64,000 nt of DNA from Aureobasidium sp. EXF-3400 (Eukaryota > Ascomycota > Dothideomycetes > Dothideales > Saccotheciaceae). A model generated the notes under the pieces. It did no database searches. It was not told where the DNA came from and worked only from the letters and a program-made list of their open reading frames with translations. Every line of letters begins with the position of its first letter. Within the stretch, counting starts at the first letter, position 1. Below, piece by piece: positions 1 to 11,374 of this stretch. The DNA lies in the NCBI GenBank assembly GCA_024195585.1, contig SWBL01000036.1:151298-215297 (forward strand). Reading direction: 5' to 3'. Both the position numbers and the translations under genes were made by a program.

Positions 1-586
1 TCTCTTTTGAGGCATCGAAACTTGCGACCACCGGAAATGCTACCCACGCTCTGTGTAAAGTCACAGTCGTAATCAGCATTGGGGAAGACGATGCAATTGC
101 CATAGACATTGCCATCCACTAACACGATCAAAGAGTCAGTCCTTGATAAATCGGTCAATTACACAATAGCGATCCCGACTTAGCAAAACCCCCCCAACAA
201 CAATGAACTGGATCCGATAGAAAGACTTACTCCAGTGCAGCTGGGCATTGCCTTGGATATGCATTTCCAACATATCGATGTCGCCAGTTGGCTTCTGCTG
301 CGCACACCCACTGCCCTCACAACGGAATCCAGTCTGCTTGCTGACATCCCATCTGTCGGCGAAACCATACACGGCCTCGTTGGCACCAAGGGCGGTAGGA
401 CAATCAGGAGGAGTGGAAAAGGTTTGCCAGATGATTTTTGTCGCCGCCCTGGGCGTAGGGTCTTGTCAGATAGACTCGATAGACGTCAAAGTTGGCGTTG
501 GCCATGGGCACAACACAGAGTGCTGTCAAAGCAAAAGCCAAAACACAGAGTGCTGTCAAAGCAAAAGCCAAGAGCGAAAAGTGCAT
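1..586 (-). CDS. Small secreted cysteine-containing protein, left-edge partial, frameshifted
   Basis: The ATG at 586 opens a hydrophobic signal peptide (MHFSLLAFALTALCV...). It contains a perfect 10-residue tandem duplication (LAFALTALCV twice). The first frame runs to a stop at 404, but from about position 455 down the coding signal moves to a second frame (IIWQTFSTPPDCPTALG..., CEGSGC, QLHW). This implies a one-base frameshift near 440-455 or a consensus error. Exon 1 ends at 231 before GTAAGT. The intron is 230..119, and exon 2 from 118 continues off the window with DGNVYGNCIVFPN and more cysteines. The visible mature part has at least six Cys, typical of a small secreted fungal protein. 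I do not recognise the family. It could be a recent pseudogene. Confidence 0.6.
512..571. repeat. 30-bp tandem duplication inside a signal peptide
   Basis: Two adjacent near-identical 30-bp copies, differing at the final junction. Translated on the minus strand they give LAFALTALCV twice. The unit is a multiple of three, so the frame is kept and the hydrophobic core of the signal peptide is lengthened. Confidence 0.85.
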
Positions 587-1180
587 CGTGATGGGTAACA
601 AGACTGGTTTGGAAGCTTTGGAGGTCCGTCATGAACTAAGATGCCTTCTGTCATGTCCTACAACAGATCGACTTGCTGCATAGGATTGCTCAGACATGCG
701 AGGGCACAAAGGTGTCGGTGCTCTCTAGCCAGTTGAGGCAATACGAGCTGAAGTCGCTTCAACGGTGTAGACGCAACTGGACATGGAGGATCTACCAGAG
801 ACACCCACTGTGAAGAGCTGGATCAATGGCTCACCAGCAAACACGAACATCTATTCTCCTCATTTAAGCATGTATGGGTATGCTTGGAGGAGACACAGAC
901 AATATCTTCAGCATCGTCGACCTGGTCATCTTCTCGTCAGAGTTCCACTCCAGAGCGATCTCATGTTTCTCGTTAGACTGGATTCTCGTCGACGCCTTCA
1001 AGTCATCACGAGACTTTCTTGTGAGCCAGAAGTAAGCTTAACCGGCGATATTCTCGAGACCAGCGAGGGCGAGGACGCGACAAGTGAAGTCGCAAGCTGG
1101 CCACTGGCTTGTGCGAGCGATTCTTCTCACTCGGTGCATACTCCGGTGCACGTTCGAACAGTTTTGCCAACAAGACGAGG
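587..1180. other. Gene-free stretch left of the satellite array
   Basis: No convincing gene. A plus-strand frame from about 765 to 992 (CEELDQWLTSKHEHLFSSF...) reads like protein but has no ATG and ends in TAG. The ATG-started frame 783-1559 runs into the tandem repeats and is rejected as a gene. Confidence 0.4.
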
Positions 1181-3300
1181 CAGGCGCTTTCCTCGCGCGG
1201 CTCGCGTCAATATAGATCTTGATACGCTCGTCGTCGCGACCACCGCTCAAAATGGAAAGACGGTCACCACTCGACAACAACAAAGCATGTGGGCAAGGGA
1301 ATGTATGAGGATGTTCTTCAAGCATACTAGAGCCTGGGTTTATATTGCTTTGGCGATCCCACCATTGAATGGTCGTCGTCGCACCAACCGACCACCACCG
1401 TCAGCCATTACTCAACAACGACTAGGGTTCTGGCCAAGCGGTTCTCAGGTCGTGTTCCTCAAGCATACTAGAGCTTGGGTTTATATTGCTTTGGCGATCC
1501 GAGTATTGGATGGTTGTCGTCGTCGCATCCACCACCCAAAACAGCTGGAACGACCATAACTCGACGACGACTAGGATTTTGACCAAACGAGTGTAAAGCC
1601 GTGTTCTTCAGGCATACTAGAGCTTGGGTTTACATTGCTTTGGCAATCCCACCATTGAATGGTCATCAGCGCTTCCACCACCCAAAACAGCTAGAACGAC
1701 CATAACTCGGTAACGACTAGGATTTTGACCAAACGAGTGTAAAGCCGTGTTCTTCAAGCATACTAGAGCTTGGGTTTACATTGCTTTAGCAATCCCACCA
1801 TTAGTTCGTCGCCACCGCTTCTATTAACCAAAGTGGCCTAAACAGCTATAACTTAACAACGACTTGGTTTCTAGCCAAACGAGTGTAAAGCCATGCTCTT
1901 TGAGCATACTAGAGCTCGGGTTTATATTGCTTTGGCGATCCCGCCATTGGTTCGTCGCCGCCGCTTCTATTAACTAAAGTGGCCTAAACAGCTATAAGTC
2001 GACAACCATAAGGCTTCTAACTAAAGCAATGTAAAACAAGGTTCACTAAAGCTATTCGAACCTTGCTTTACATTAGTTTGGCGATTCGAGCATTGGTTCG
2101 TCGTCGCCGCATACGTCACTTAAGTGGCTTACTTAGATAGCTATTACTCGACAACAACACGGCTTCTAACCAAACGAATATAAAACAAGGTTTATTATAG
2201 CTGTTAGAACCTTGCTTTACATTGGTTTGGCGATCCGAGCATTGGTTCATCGTCGCCGCATGCGTAACTCAAATGGCTTGCTCAGACAGCTATTACTCGA
2301 CAACAACACGGCTTCTGACCAAAGCAATGTAAAACAGGGTTCATTATGGCTGCCAGAACCTTGCCTTACATTGGTTTGGTGATTGGAGCACTGGCTCGTC
2401 GTCGCCTATCTATGACCCAAAATGGCTTGCTCGGACAGCTATTACTCGACAACAATGGCACTTCTGATTAAAGCGTTCTCAGGCGGTGTTTTACAAAGCT
2501 ATCAGAACCTTGCCTGAGAATGGTTTAGCGATCTGAGCATTGAATCGTCACCTACAGGCCATACGCCAACTCGAAGTTCTAGCGCATGGTTGGGAGGACT
2601 ACGAAGACGGTTAGAGGCAACTTAGCAACCTTCGACCCGTGGCTCAGAACAGACTTTGCAACGACGACATCGTCAATAGCGCCCAAGGTCTTCGGGCTTC
2701 CTTGACGACCTTGCTTAAGGCCGCGGCATGCGCCACCCGGGAAATCGACATTACTCGACAACCACTAGACTTCTACTCATATGTTTGTCAGACGATGTTT
2801 TTCAAGGTCACTGGACTGCTGCCTGAGAACCGTTCGGTTTGATCATACCATTTGAATGGTTGGCGTCGCGTCTGTCGCCCAAGAAGCAGATCGTCATCAC
2901 TCGACAAACGGTTGACTTCCAGTCAAACGATTCTCAGGGGACGTTCTTCTTGATGATAGGAACCATGCCTTATAATCATCTGCTTTGGTGTCAATATTTG
3001 GATGGTCATCGTCGCATCTGTCGCCAAAGAAGCAACTCGCGATTACTTGGCAACCAGTTGGTTTCTAATTAACAATTCTCAGGCCTTGATCTTTGAGGAC
3101 AGGACAAGCTCCTCTTAGAATCGCTTTGTGTTGTTGCAAGGTTTTGAGAAGTTATCATTATAGTAGTACCTGACCAAGCAAACTTCTCTAACGCAACAGC
3201 AAGCTAAGATTCCATGAAACGGTTCTCAGGCGTTGATCTTTTAAGGCAGATTAAGCTCCTCTTATAATCAGTTAGGGGTTTGATGAGTTTTGGAAAAATT
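1180..3300. repeat. Tandem satellite array, about 14 units of ~148 bp with internal inverted repeats
   Basis: The anchor motif (tttacattgstttggcgatc and variants) recurs at 1339, 1480, 1629, 1775, 1921, 2067, 2216, 2365, 2514, ~2643, 2823, 2969, 3114 and 3261. Most spacings are 141-149 bp, mean about 148. The period is not a multiple of three, so this is not a protein repeat. Each unit also carries ctcgacaac-type and ccaaacg-type blocks. The block before the anchor is the near-complement of the anchor, so units can fold into 23-24-bp stems with 13-bp loops (for example 2021-2044 with 2058-2081, 20 of 24 paired). Copies diverge toward both ends. Many differences are C/T or G/A transitions. Confidence 0.85.
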
Positions 3301-4268
3301 ATCGTCGCCGTCGGTATCTGGCCAAGCAAATCTTCAGAGCAAGCTTGGAGTCCTGAAGCCGGAAGGCACGAACACCAGACGACTTCTGAGTTTGAGCGCA
3401 GGAATTTCTGAGGTCGTGTCGCTCGCACTATCACATGTGGCCTACTTGGATGCCATTCGCAGCAACTACAGCAAGACACTGGATGCTCACTGCGGCATGG
3501 TACACGATATCGGCAACACTGACAGCTTGAAGACTGGGCAAAGCATCGATGGGCTTCTTATCGCAATGAGATGTTCCAAGCTCAACGCCGCCTTCTATTT
3601 CGACGTGCCATTCTCGAATACCATACCAGAGATGATTCTCGCGAAACCTGCGATCCCCATCAAAAATTCGTCAGAGAACCTGGATCTCCGCTACTGGAGA
3701 CTCAACTACAGCCTTCAGAAATACGGCGAAAGGCGTCAAGCACACCGGAGCATTCAGAAGGAAAGTTAGCTGATTTTCCAATTTAAAAAGTGAGTCTCAA
3801 AAAGGGACAGATATCGAGATAACTCTCAGTCACAACTTTTGTTTCTGTCACTCCAGGGCTGGGAGTCCGAAACCACACAGTAACCACTGAGATCTGAAAG
3901 AGAAAGGTTTTTGAATGTCTCACAAGCTGTGAGCTTTCGCTTTCACTACTTCACAATACATCAGCACAATCACTCACACCACGTGCTTAGATCTTTAACA
4001 TCCGAACGCAATTCCGCAAGTCTACACTGTCTTGACTCTTGTCGTTCGTTGTTATCGGCTACTGACCCTTTCAGCTGTCTACCAACCTATTTGCCTCGCC
4101 TACACTGGATATCAGAGTAGGTTTGTCACCTGCACAGTTGCTGTAACTCCACTCAGTGATGAAGACACGCTCTTTGTCAGTCCTGGTCCTGAAGTGAGCA
4201 CTGGCATCGACGCCGAGTGCCTTCGACTGACACCACTGCAGGAGCAGCAGTCTGACGATGGTGTCGGG
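3301..4268. other. Stretch with coding-like remnants and the 5' region of the next gene
   Basis: A plus-strand frame at about 3523-3786 (LEDWAKHRWASYRNEM, RETCDPHQKF) looks like decayed coding sequence. It has stop codons just upstream and no usable start. From about 4150 the frame of the following gene is open but lacks an ATG, so an upstream exon may exist between 3800 and 4150. Confidence 0.35.
3523..3786 (+). pseudogene. Possible coding remnant next to the satellite array
   Basis: An open frame of about 87 codons with balanced charged and aromatic residues (DWAKHRWASYRNEM, LLFRRAILEYH), ending at TAA near 3786. It is preceded in frame by TGA at about 3518. The only ATG lies inside it at 3571. 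I do not recognise it. It may be the tail of a gene disrupted by the adjacent repeats, or a chance frame. Confidence 0.25.
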
Positions 4269-5232
4269 ATGGCACCCACGCCCTCCTTACCTACATCGTC
4301 CAGCGGCAACAAGAATGGCGAAAGCAGCAAGCGCAAGGCGGAGGAGCTGATCGATAGTCCTTCGAAGAAACCAAAAATCGGTCGCCGATCACTGTTCAAC
4401 AAGCTCAAGGCAGATTGTGAATGGGAACCTTCCCGCGCCCTTCAAGCTCGACTCAATCTCTTTATGATACGCCCACCACAGCCTCGCTATGACACCGCCG
4501 TCGTTGCCTACGCCCAACACTACTGTTTCATCTTCATCAACCAATTCTTGTACATTGGCGAAGCCATGATTGGCCCAAAGTTCCGTATCTTCGTCTGGTA
4601 TCGCCCAAACTCGGATGGCAGGGGTCAGCTTTTCCCTGAGCCATGTGTTAGTGTAGCACCGATCTCAAAGCTCAAGCTTACAGATATAGACCGCTACGAC
4701 GACGCACTTGAGGCCATGTTCGGGGCGGAAAGACTTAGGAACATGAGGGCTGAAGCGCTTAATGGCTATATCAAAGATGTCTGGTGCTATGCTGCCGCGC
4801 TCCCTTGAGTTAGAACGAAGTTTGAGATGGCCTCAGACCCACCTCTTCCACCAGGGACAGTCGAGCCGCTCGAATTCAAATACCCAAGTTGGGCGCTCTC
4901 GAGAATCATTGGAGAAGACATGAAGTTGCCAGACTATGCAAGAGAAAGGGGAGTAGATGGGGACAGCTCCACTTTCTATGTTGGAGACGTGGTGCCCTGG
5001 CAAGTGCACAAGCTCGGTCTGACTGAGCCCCTGAAGGAGAAGCCCAATTACTCTCTCGCCAACGATGCTTCTACCAGAGCTGCTAGCCGATCGTGAGTTG
5101 CTCTTGGTCTGCTTGCGAACTTTGTTGATGGCTCTACAGAAATCAATGAGCCACTAAATGCGTTTCTTTTTATGCAGCGGTAATCGGAGAAGTGCAACGG
5201 CAGAAGATTGGAAGACGGTCACGAACACATGA
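4269..5232 (+). pseudogene. Nuclear-type hypothetical protein interrupted by an in-frame TGA
   Basis: The frame starts at ATG 4269, but sequence back to about 4150 (LSDEDTLFVSPGPEVS) already looks coding, so the true start may lie in an upstream exon. It has a Ser-rich stretch, then a bipartite-like basic nuclear signal (SKRKAEELIDSPSKKPKIGR), then a globular part (YCFIFINQFLYIGEAM, FRIFVWYRPNSDG). A TGA at 4806-4808 interrupts the frame. The same frame continues with FEMASDPPLPPGTVEPLEF to a GTGAGT donor. Intron 5093-5177 and a last exon 5178-5232 (SGNRRSATAEDWKTVTNT) complete it. The family is not recognised. Either a nonsense mutation or stop-codon readthrough could explain it. Confidence 0.5.
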
Positions 5233-5425
5233 TGCAGTCACAAACAGAGCGAGATGGAGATGAGAAGACTAGAGACTAGATTCTGCAAACACGCGGATTT
5301 AATATCAAAATTGCAAAGAATGGACACAATCATATCAACCTTGGTATCAAGGTTCATCAGCATTTCATCCCCATCCTCGACGCAAAATTCTTTCCACTCT
5401 CCACTTCAGCCACTTGTTTTGACAT

Positions 5426-6150
<725 letters not shown>

Positions 6151-6232
6151 GTTGGAAAGAGTTGGAATGATTGTTTGAGTGAACGTGAATGGAAGTGCTG
6201 GAATGAGTTGCTGATGGGAGGTTCACTCTTCC

Positions 6233-6240
6233 TTATATAT
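6233..6240 (-). promoter_or_regulatory. TATA-like box of the xylanase gene
   Basis: On the minus strand the sequence reads ATATATAA, 83-90 bp upstream of the xylanase ATG, a typical distance for a highly induced fungal gene. Confidence 0.5.
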
Positions 6241-8670
6241 TCCATCAAGACAGCATTTAACCGCCGTCTTTGCCCAACCTACTATCCAGACCTTGCCCTT
6301 GCTCGCCCGATATCGAACGCGAAGCAGATTACAGGGTGACGATAAACCAAGGACGACACCTCGCTTGGATATGTTCCACACGAAATGGTGCATTGAATGG
6401 CTCTGACTCTTTTATCCGGATATGTCATTGGTATTCTCGAAGTATCGCTATGCGAAGAACGTCGTACGGCCGATAGCTTGGAGCATAAAGCTTCATTTCG
6501 TCTCGTGCATACTTCCATGCGGGCATGAAACTTCCACTATAGCCGCTATAAAGGATGTGGGGTGGGGGTCGTGGTGTGTAACTTTATCTCTATTTGTCCG
6601 CTGCAGGAACACCACGCGATGCATTTGCATTTCGCCAGGTCGAGATTCTGTCGTACGTACTCAAGTGATGTGCGGCTATGCAGATATAAATTGGCTGACA
6701 TCCTGGCTTAATATGAATCCTTGTGGGAACACGGAAGAGATGCAGTGTTGTAAGCAGATGTCTTCAGCACCCCACAATTTGAGGCTGATTTCGGCTCACC
6801 TGAAACACACTACTGTATGGACATGGACATGGACATCAAGGCTTGTTCAAGCTTGTTGATTCTTGATTGACGTACCAAGACCATCAAGCCTACCAGAGGT
6901 CAGTAAAACATCTCGTGGCCTGGACTTGAACATCAAGTCTTCTTGTTGAGCACTAACAGCGGACCCCAGTCCCTTCATCACTGCAACTCGGCATTTGCAT
7001 GTCAAGGTTCATGATCTCTGGTGAAGCGGTAAAAACATAGCTTGTCTCTTTGTTTTGGGATCAGCGCTGGTAGAATGGTAGAAGCGGTTAAAAGGACAAG
7101 CTTCAATAAGGCGTGCTTGTCATGTATATACCCCTGTAACGAGGTAGTCTCTTGACGATCACCCCGCACTCTAAACGCGTCCTCGCGTCTTCCATCTTAC
7201 GCTCCTTCTCTTCATTCTTATGTAACACAATCGATACTCGTTCAATTTAATCTATTCAGATGTCTCCGTGACGCCTGTATGACCATCCATGTGACCAACG
7301 AGGGAGAAAGTTCAGGTACAGCCTGTAAGCTTTTCCGATAGCTTAATGCATACTTGCATAGCAGGCAGGTTGTCTTCCATTGACATTCGAAAGCAATGGC
7401 ATGATTCCAATGAGAGCGTTGTACTCTTCAAAACCTTGCAGAGGAAGACAACATCTCAGCAGATACCACCATCCTCGAAATTGCCTTGAGAAAAAGACAC
7501 AATCTGTACTTTGCGGCTTATACAGCAGACTGAAAAGCTCAAGTGAGTGCCTTGAACAGCCAGTACAGCGGATACAAGCAGATCAGGGGCAACATCTAGT
7601 CAGCAGTCATTTCCCAGCGCAGCATGACCACTGTCCAATTTAGCATGCCACGTTATCGTGGATCCTGTCGGAAGCTCACCGCCCTACAGCCTAAATCTGC
7701 TTGTGAGATTTATCAGTCACAGCACTAATCAGTACTATGTGTGATCATGTGTGACTCGTTCCTGTAGCTGGAATGCAGCTGTGCCAGGAGGTCAAAGTCA
7801 GAAGATGGTATTCAGCCGCTATCACAACCATATTTCCTAACAGGCAAATCAATCATTGGCGACCACTTCTCTCCGCTTTGTATAGACTGGCTACGCAGCA
7901 GAGATGAGTACGAGGTAGGCCTATAGGCTATATAGCATGGAAATCGTGCATGTTGGAAGTCTGGATGTTGCGAGCAGTTATCATACATGCGCTCTGTTGC
8001 ACAGACCGTATCTCGCAAGGCGATCAAGCATTTGTCTGTGAATGTGCCCGACCCAGATCAACGTGATATTCGATAGTGCTCATCAAGGGGTCTGGATCGG
8101 TCTGAAACCGGATCGGGCCGCCTTCTCATTCGAAGGTTGCGTAGGTCCGATCGCCATTTTTTCTGCTGCTTCTGCTGGTCGTAATGGCTAGTATTAGTAT
8201 GAGGAGTCGTCAAACCAATGTTAGCAGCCACAGGAAAGCTAGCATCAGCGGTAACAGCGTGTCCAGCATCCATGACAAAGTAAAGGGCAGCAAGCTCGAG
8301 AGTATGGTAAGATGATGGAGGACGATTTTTTGCCGTAAGATCCACGCGTGCAGCGATGTCGTTTCAGATAGAGTGATATTCGGCACGGTCGTGACAGCCT
8401 ACTCGAGGGACTTCGGGAACTCCATGACAATATGTGGATCCGACATCCACTACCAAACACCAAGATTCCAAAGAGGTCTCGGAGATGAGAACCTCTGGTG
8501 GCCAGATGTTTGCAGAGCAAGACACGCGTGAACGGGAGGGGAGCAAAACCCGTGAGTTTGGGGGAAGTCACATCGTAGACTTCTTTGCAAGCATTAAAAC
8601 GCTACACAACCATGGCAGAGCAAAACGAACATACCCGGTGAGAGTGGATGACCCACTTCGACACCACGAA
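6241..8670. other. 2.4-kb gene-poor stretch between xylanase and permease
   Basis: Holds the xylanase promoter, a short (ATGGAC)x3 repeat at 6817-6834, and several chance frames of 70-110 codons. The frame 8058-8345 on the minus strand (ELAALYFVMDAGHAVTADAS) has some protein-like character but no recognised family and no flanking splice structure. No gene is called. Confidence 0.4.
6557..6567 (+). promoter_or_regulatory. Two abutting CreA-type GTGGGG sites upstream of the xylanase
   Basis: GTGGGG occurs twice, sharing one base, which fits the SYGGRG consensus of the carbon-catabolite repressor CreA. Paired sites are the functional form in known fungal xylanase promoters. The distance to the xylanase ATG is about 407 bp. 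Function is inferred. Confidence 0.35.
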
Positions 8671-10450
8671 TCATCTAAGCTCCTTGACCTCTTCTTGGAT
8701 ATCCTTAGACACACCGTCTACATTATCTCCCCAAGTCTCTGTTGGCATGCCCTCAAGTACTTCGGCCCTCTCCTCAGGTCTCACGTAGTCTTTGGGCTCA
8801 TGCCATTCTCCCAAAGGCATGATTAATGCGGGAGGATAACAATAGCAACAAGCCCAATAGACTCCAAAACTCAAGATCAAGCCAATCTCATAAGCAAAGT
8901 AGTAAGCTTTGGTGACACCCAGAGGTGCAGAAACTCCCATGTTATTAAGAAAACCGTAAAAGTTGGGAACAATGCCGACGACGTACGCGACGTAGGCACG
9001 CCAATTCCAGCCGTGGAAGTAATGGTATACACCGTTCTTGTCGCTTGTGTAGAGGTCGTCGATTTTCAGGTAGCCGCGTGAGATGATGTAGTATTGGCAC
9101 AGCAAGACACCAGTGATTGCGGACAGGAAGATTTGGTACGAGGCGAGGAAGGAGATGAAGATGCCTGCGCTACCAAGCAGATACCATGGGTTGATGATGA
9201 ACGAGACAGCGGCACAGATGAAAAAACCTTTGCGCACGGTGAGATACTTTGGAAACAGAGCCGCAATGTCGTTGCCGGCAGGTAGAGAGTTCTCGAAGAT
9301 TGATGAGAAGATTGCTGAATATCCGAAGCAAGCGGCGATAAAGAAGCACCCTGCACGATTTGCAGAGCTGTACTCTGTTGTCTGCAGCATGTCCAGAAAG
9401 GTAAGAGGATTCCAGACGACTTCGCCGTAGATTGCTTGCGATGCTGATGCCACAAGATTACCAATGATGCAGACTATGAAGTTGCTCAAAGGGAAGCCAA
9501 CAATATTGCCCAAGATAACATCATTAGGTCTGCGAGCATAACGCTGGAAATCGGCTGCATTAGATGCAAAAGTCGCACAGTTTGCAGCACCGAGGAAGAA
9601 AAATCGAACAAGAAGCCAGGTCCGTTCTGAGCCAGTGGCTGTACCCTTTTGATGTGCGATAGCTCCAACACCACCTGCTTTTGTCAGAGCCCACGCACAC
9701 ATGGCGATTGCTGAAACGATAAAGACGAAGAGCTTGGCGTAGATGAGCGATCGCATTTTGGGCACTGGAATGACCAGGAAGGCACAGGTGATGAGCCAGA
9801 AGATGACACAGCCAATGAATTCTCCAGAGCCGATGGCTGATCCTTTGCCCATGATATTCTTGAGATTTGCAATTTTGGGTGTAAGGGCGTGTATCATCAC
9901 GTAGATACACTGACCTCCTTGAACCTAGAGGATTTTTAGCAATAGTGCAGATGAGACACAAATTTCACTCACACCATTGACTCCGTTCCAGACGATAGCC
10001 ATCACAGCACGGTTGAAGGTAGGCCACCATGCCCCAAAGACTCCAAAGGCAGCTCTGTTCAGCACAGGGAAGCCGATATGGTATTTTGCTCCAGCGCGGC
10101 CGTTAAACACAATCACGATGGCGATAAGTATTTGTCCCCCCAAAGCAGTGGCAATGGACTCCCACATACTCAAGCCCAAAGCTTGAGCTGAGGATGCCGC
10201 ATACCAGTTCGAGACAGTGGCTACAGCACTGAACCAGAAGGTCAGGTATGCCTTCATGTTCCATGTTCGATCGGCGAGTTTGAGTGGTCTGTGTATCGTT
10301 CAGCAATAGCCCAGTCAGACTCTTCGAGCTTCCTTACCTGATATCATCGTTGTCGAGCCACATGTCCTGACCCTTGACCTCTTCTGTACCTGCTGCCTGC
10401 AGATGAGGTCTGGGTATACCACTGCGAATTCTATTTGCAAGTCTTGACAT
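8671..10450 (-). CDS. NCS1-family (Fur-type) nucleobase/allantoin permease
   Basis: Plasma-membrane proton symporter for purines, pyrimidines or allantoin. Exons are 10450-10338, 10288-9973 and 9924-8671, giving 560 residues. Introns are 49 bp (10337-10289) and 48 bp (9972-9925). Family hallmarks are WLDNDDIRPLKLADRTWNM at the N-terminal gate, YVMIHALTPKIANLKN, SNAADFQRYARRPND, NPWYLLGSAGIFISFLASY and GYLKIDDLYTSDKNG, with about 12 hydrophobic segments and an acidic C-terminal tail. These place it in the Fur (allantoin/uracil) branch rather than the Fcy branch. Substrate cannot be told from sequence. It is divergent from a 2-oxoglutarate dioxygenase, with multiple GATA sites between them, suggesting nitrogen-source control. 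Confidence 0.93.
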
Positions 10451-11374
10451 TCTAGTATCGAAGACAAACGAAGAGAAATGCTGTGAATCAATACAACTTA
10501 CACAAGACGTTCGAGTCAAGCGACTGCCTTATGTATGGTCCACGTCGACAATCAGGCCTAAATCCATCATCTCGGAGCCGTGTAGAGAATCACTCAGGTC
10601 AAACGCCTATCGCTGAATTCGATCAAGAATCTACATGCCGAGAATTTGGCATAACAGGGTTGCAGATAGGCAGTGCTGATCAGCCGCCCGACCAGAGGAT
10701 TTGAGGTCATCGATGCAGCAAACTATTTCGACGGAGTAGGAGCTCCCTGAACTTAGATTTGCATCTGTGACTTACATCTATATCAGTTGTGTATTTCGAC
10801 TTGAATGGATTATCCTTCGAGCGCTTTGCAAAAGTGTCTGGAGATTACTTTCCCCTGTCAAGGATCCTGTGGAGCCAAGGATGTGAAGCGACTTCATGAC
10901 TGCCTGTTCACTTGGCGAGATAACAGGCGGGCAAGAGCGGGCATGCTTATCAGTTGTTTTCATGTACACTCTGACCACGTGTGGTAGCGAGAGTTGAGAC
11001 GAAACTCATCCTGGTGAAATTGATCGTTGTTGGTTGTTCATCGAAGAGAAGCAAAGAAACCACGAGATGTCGTGGACCTAGCTATAGCTCGGCCACGACT
11101 TTTGGCCGCAAAGTGTCGCGTTCTTTCCTCTTCACGTCTTCGCGTTCAATCCCGCCATCATCCTTACATGGTGCCTCCTTGAGCATGTCGACTTGGCATG
11201 ATAAGACGAGATAGATCTCAGGGTGTCGCGCAAGTCACATCCGTGTTGCCGATAGGCCAACTATAGCAATGCGCCGCTCTCCGATGAGCCAATAGAACGC
11301 AACCATGCAGCGAGGTAGCACACAAGTATACATCTTATCACATCCAAGCCTCTCCTTCCTATACCTCTACCAAA
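10451..11374. promoter_or_regulatory. Shared divergent promoter with clustered GATA sites
   Basis: Between the permease and dioxygenase starts, HGATAA occurs at 10918-10923 (AGATAA), 10947-10952 (TGATAA, minus), 11199-11204 (TGATAA) and 11335-11340 (TGATAA, minus). AGATAG or CGATAG occurs at 10674-10679, 11209-11214 and 11250-11255. AreA/NIT2-type regulators bind HGATAR, best in clusters. The arrangement fits nitrogen-metabolite control of both genes. Binding is inferred. Confidence 0.5.

Noticed and set aside
783..1559. 258-codon plus frame starting with ATG
   Set aside because: Its second half is built from the 148-bp satellite, and the repeat period breaks frame. The composition is not protein-like.
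1180..3300. CRISPR-like array
   Set aside because: Units are contiguous ~148-bp tandem copies without unique spacers, in a eukaryotic genome.
4117..4156. Possible 40-bp intron at the 5' end of the TGA-interrupted gene
   Set aside because: Shorter than usual fungal introns, and the upstream frame still lacks an ATG.
8058..8345. 95-codon minus frame with some protein-like sequence
   Set aside because: No ATG-supported context, no family recognised, and stops in all joined frames.
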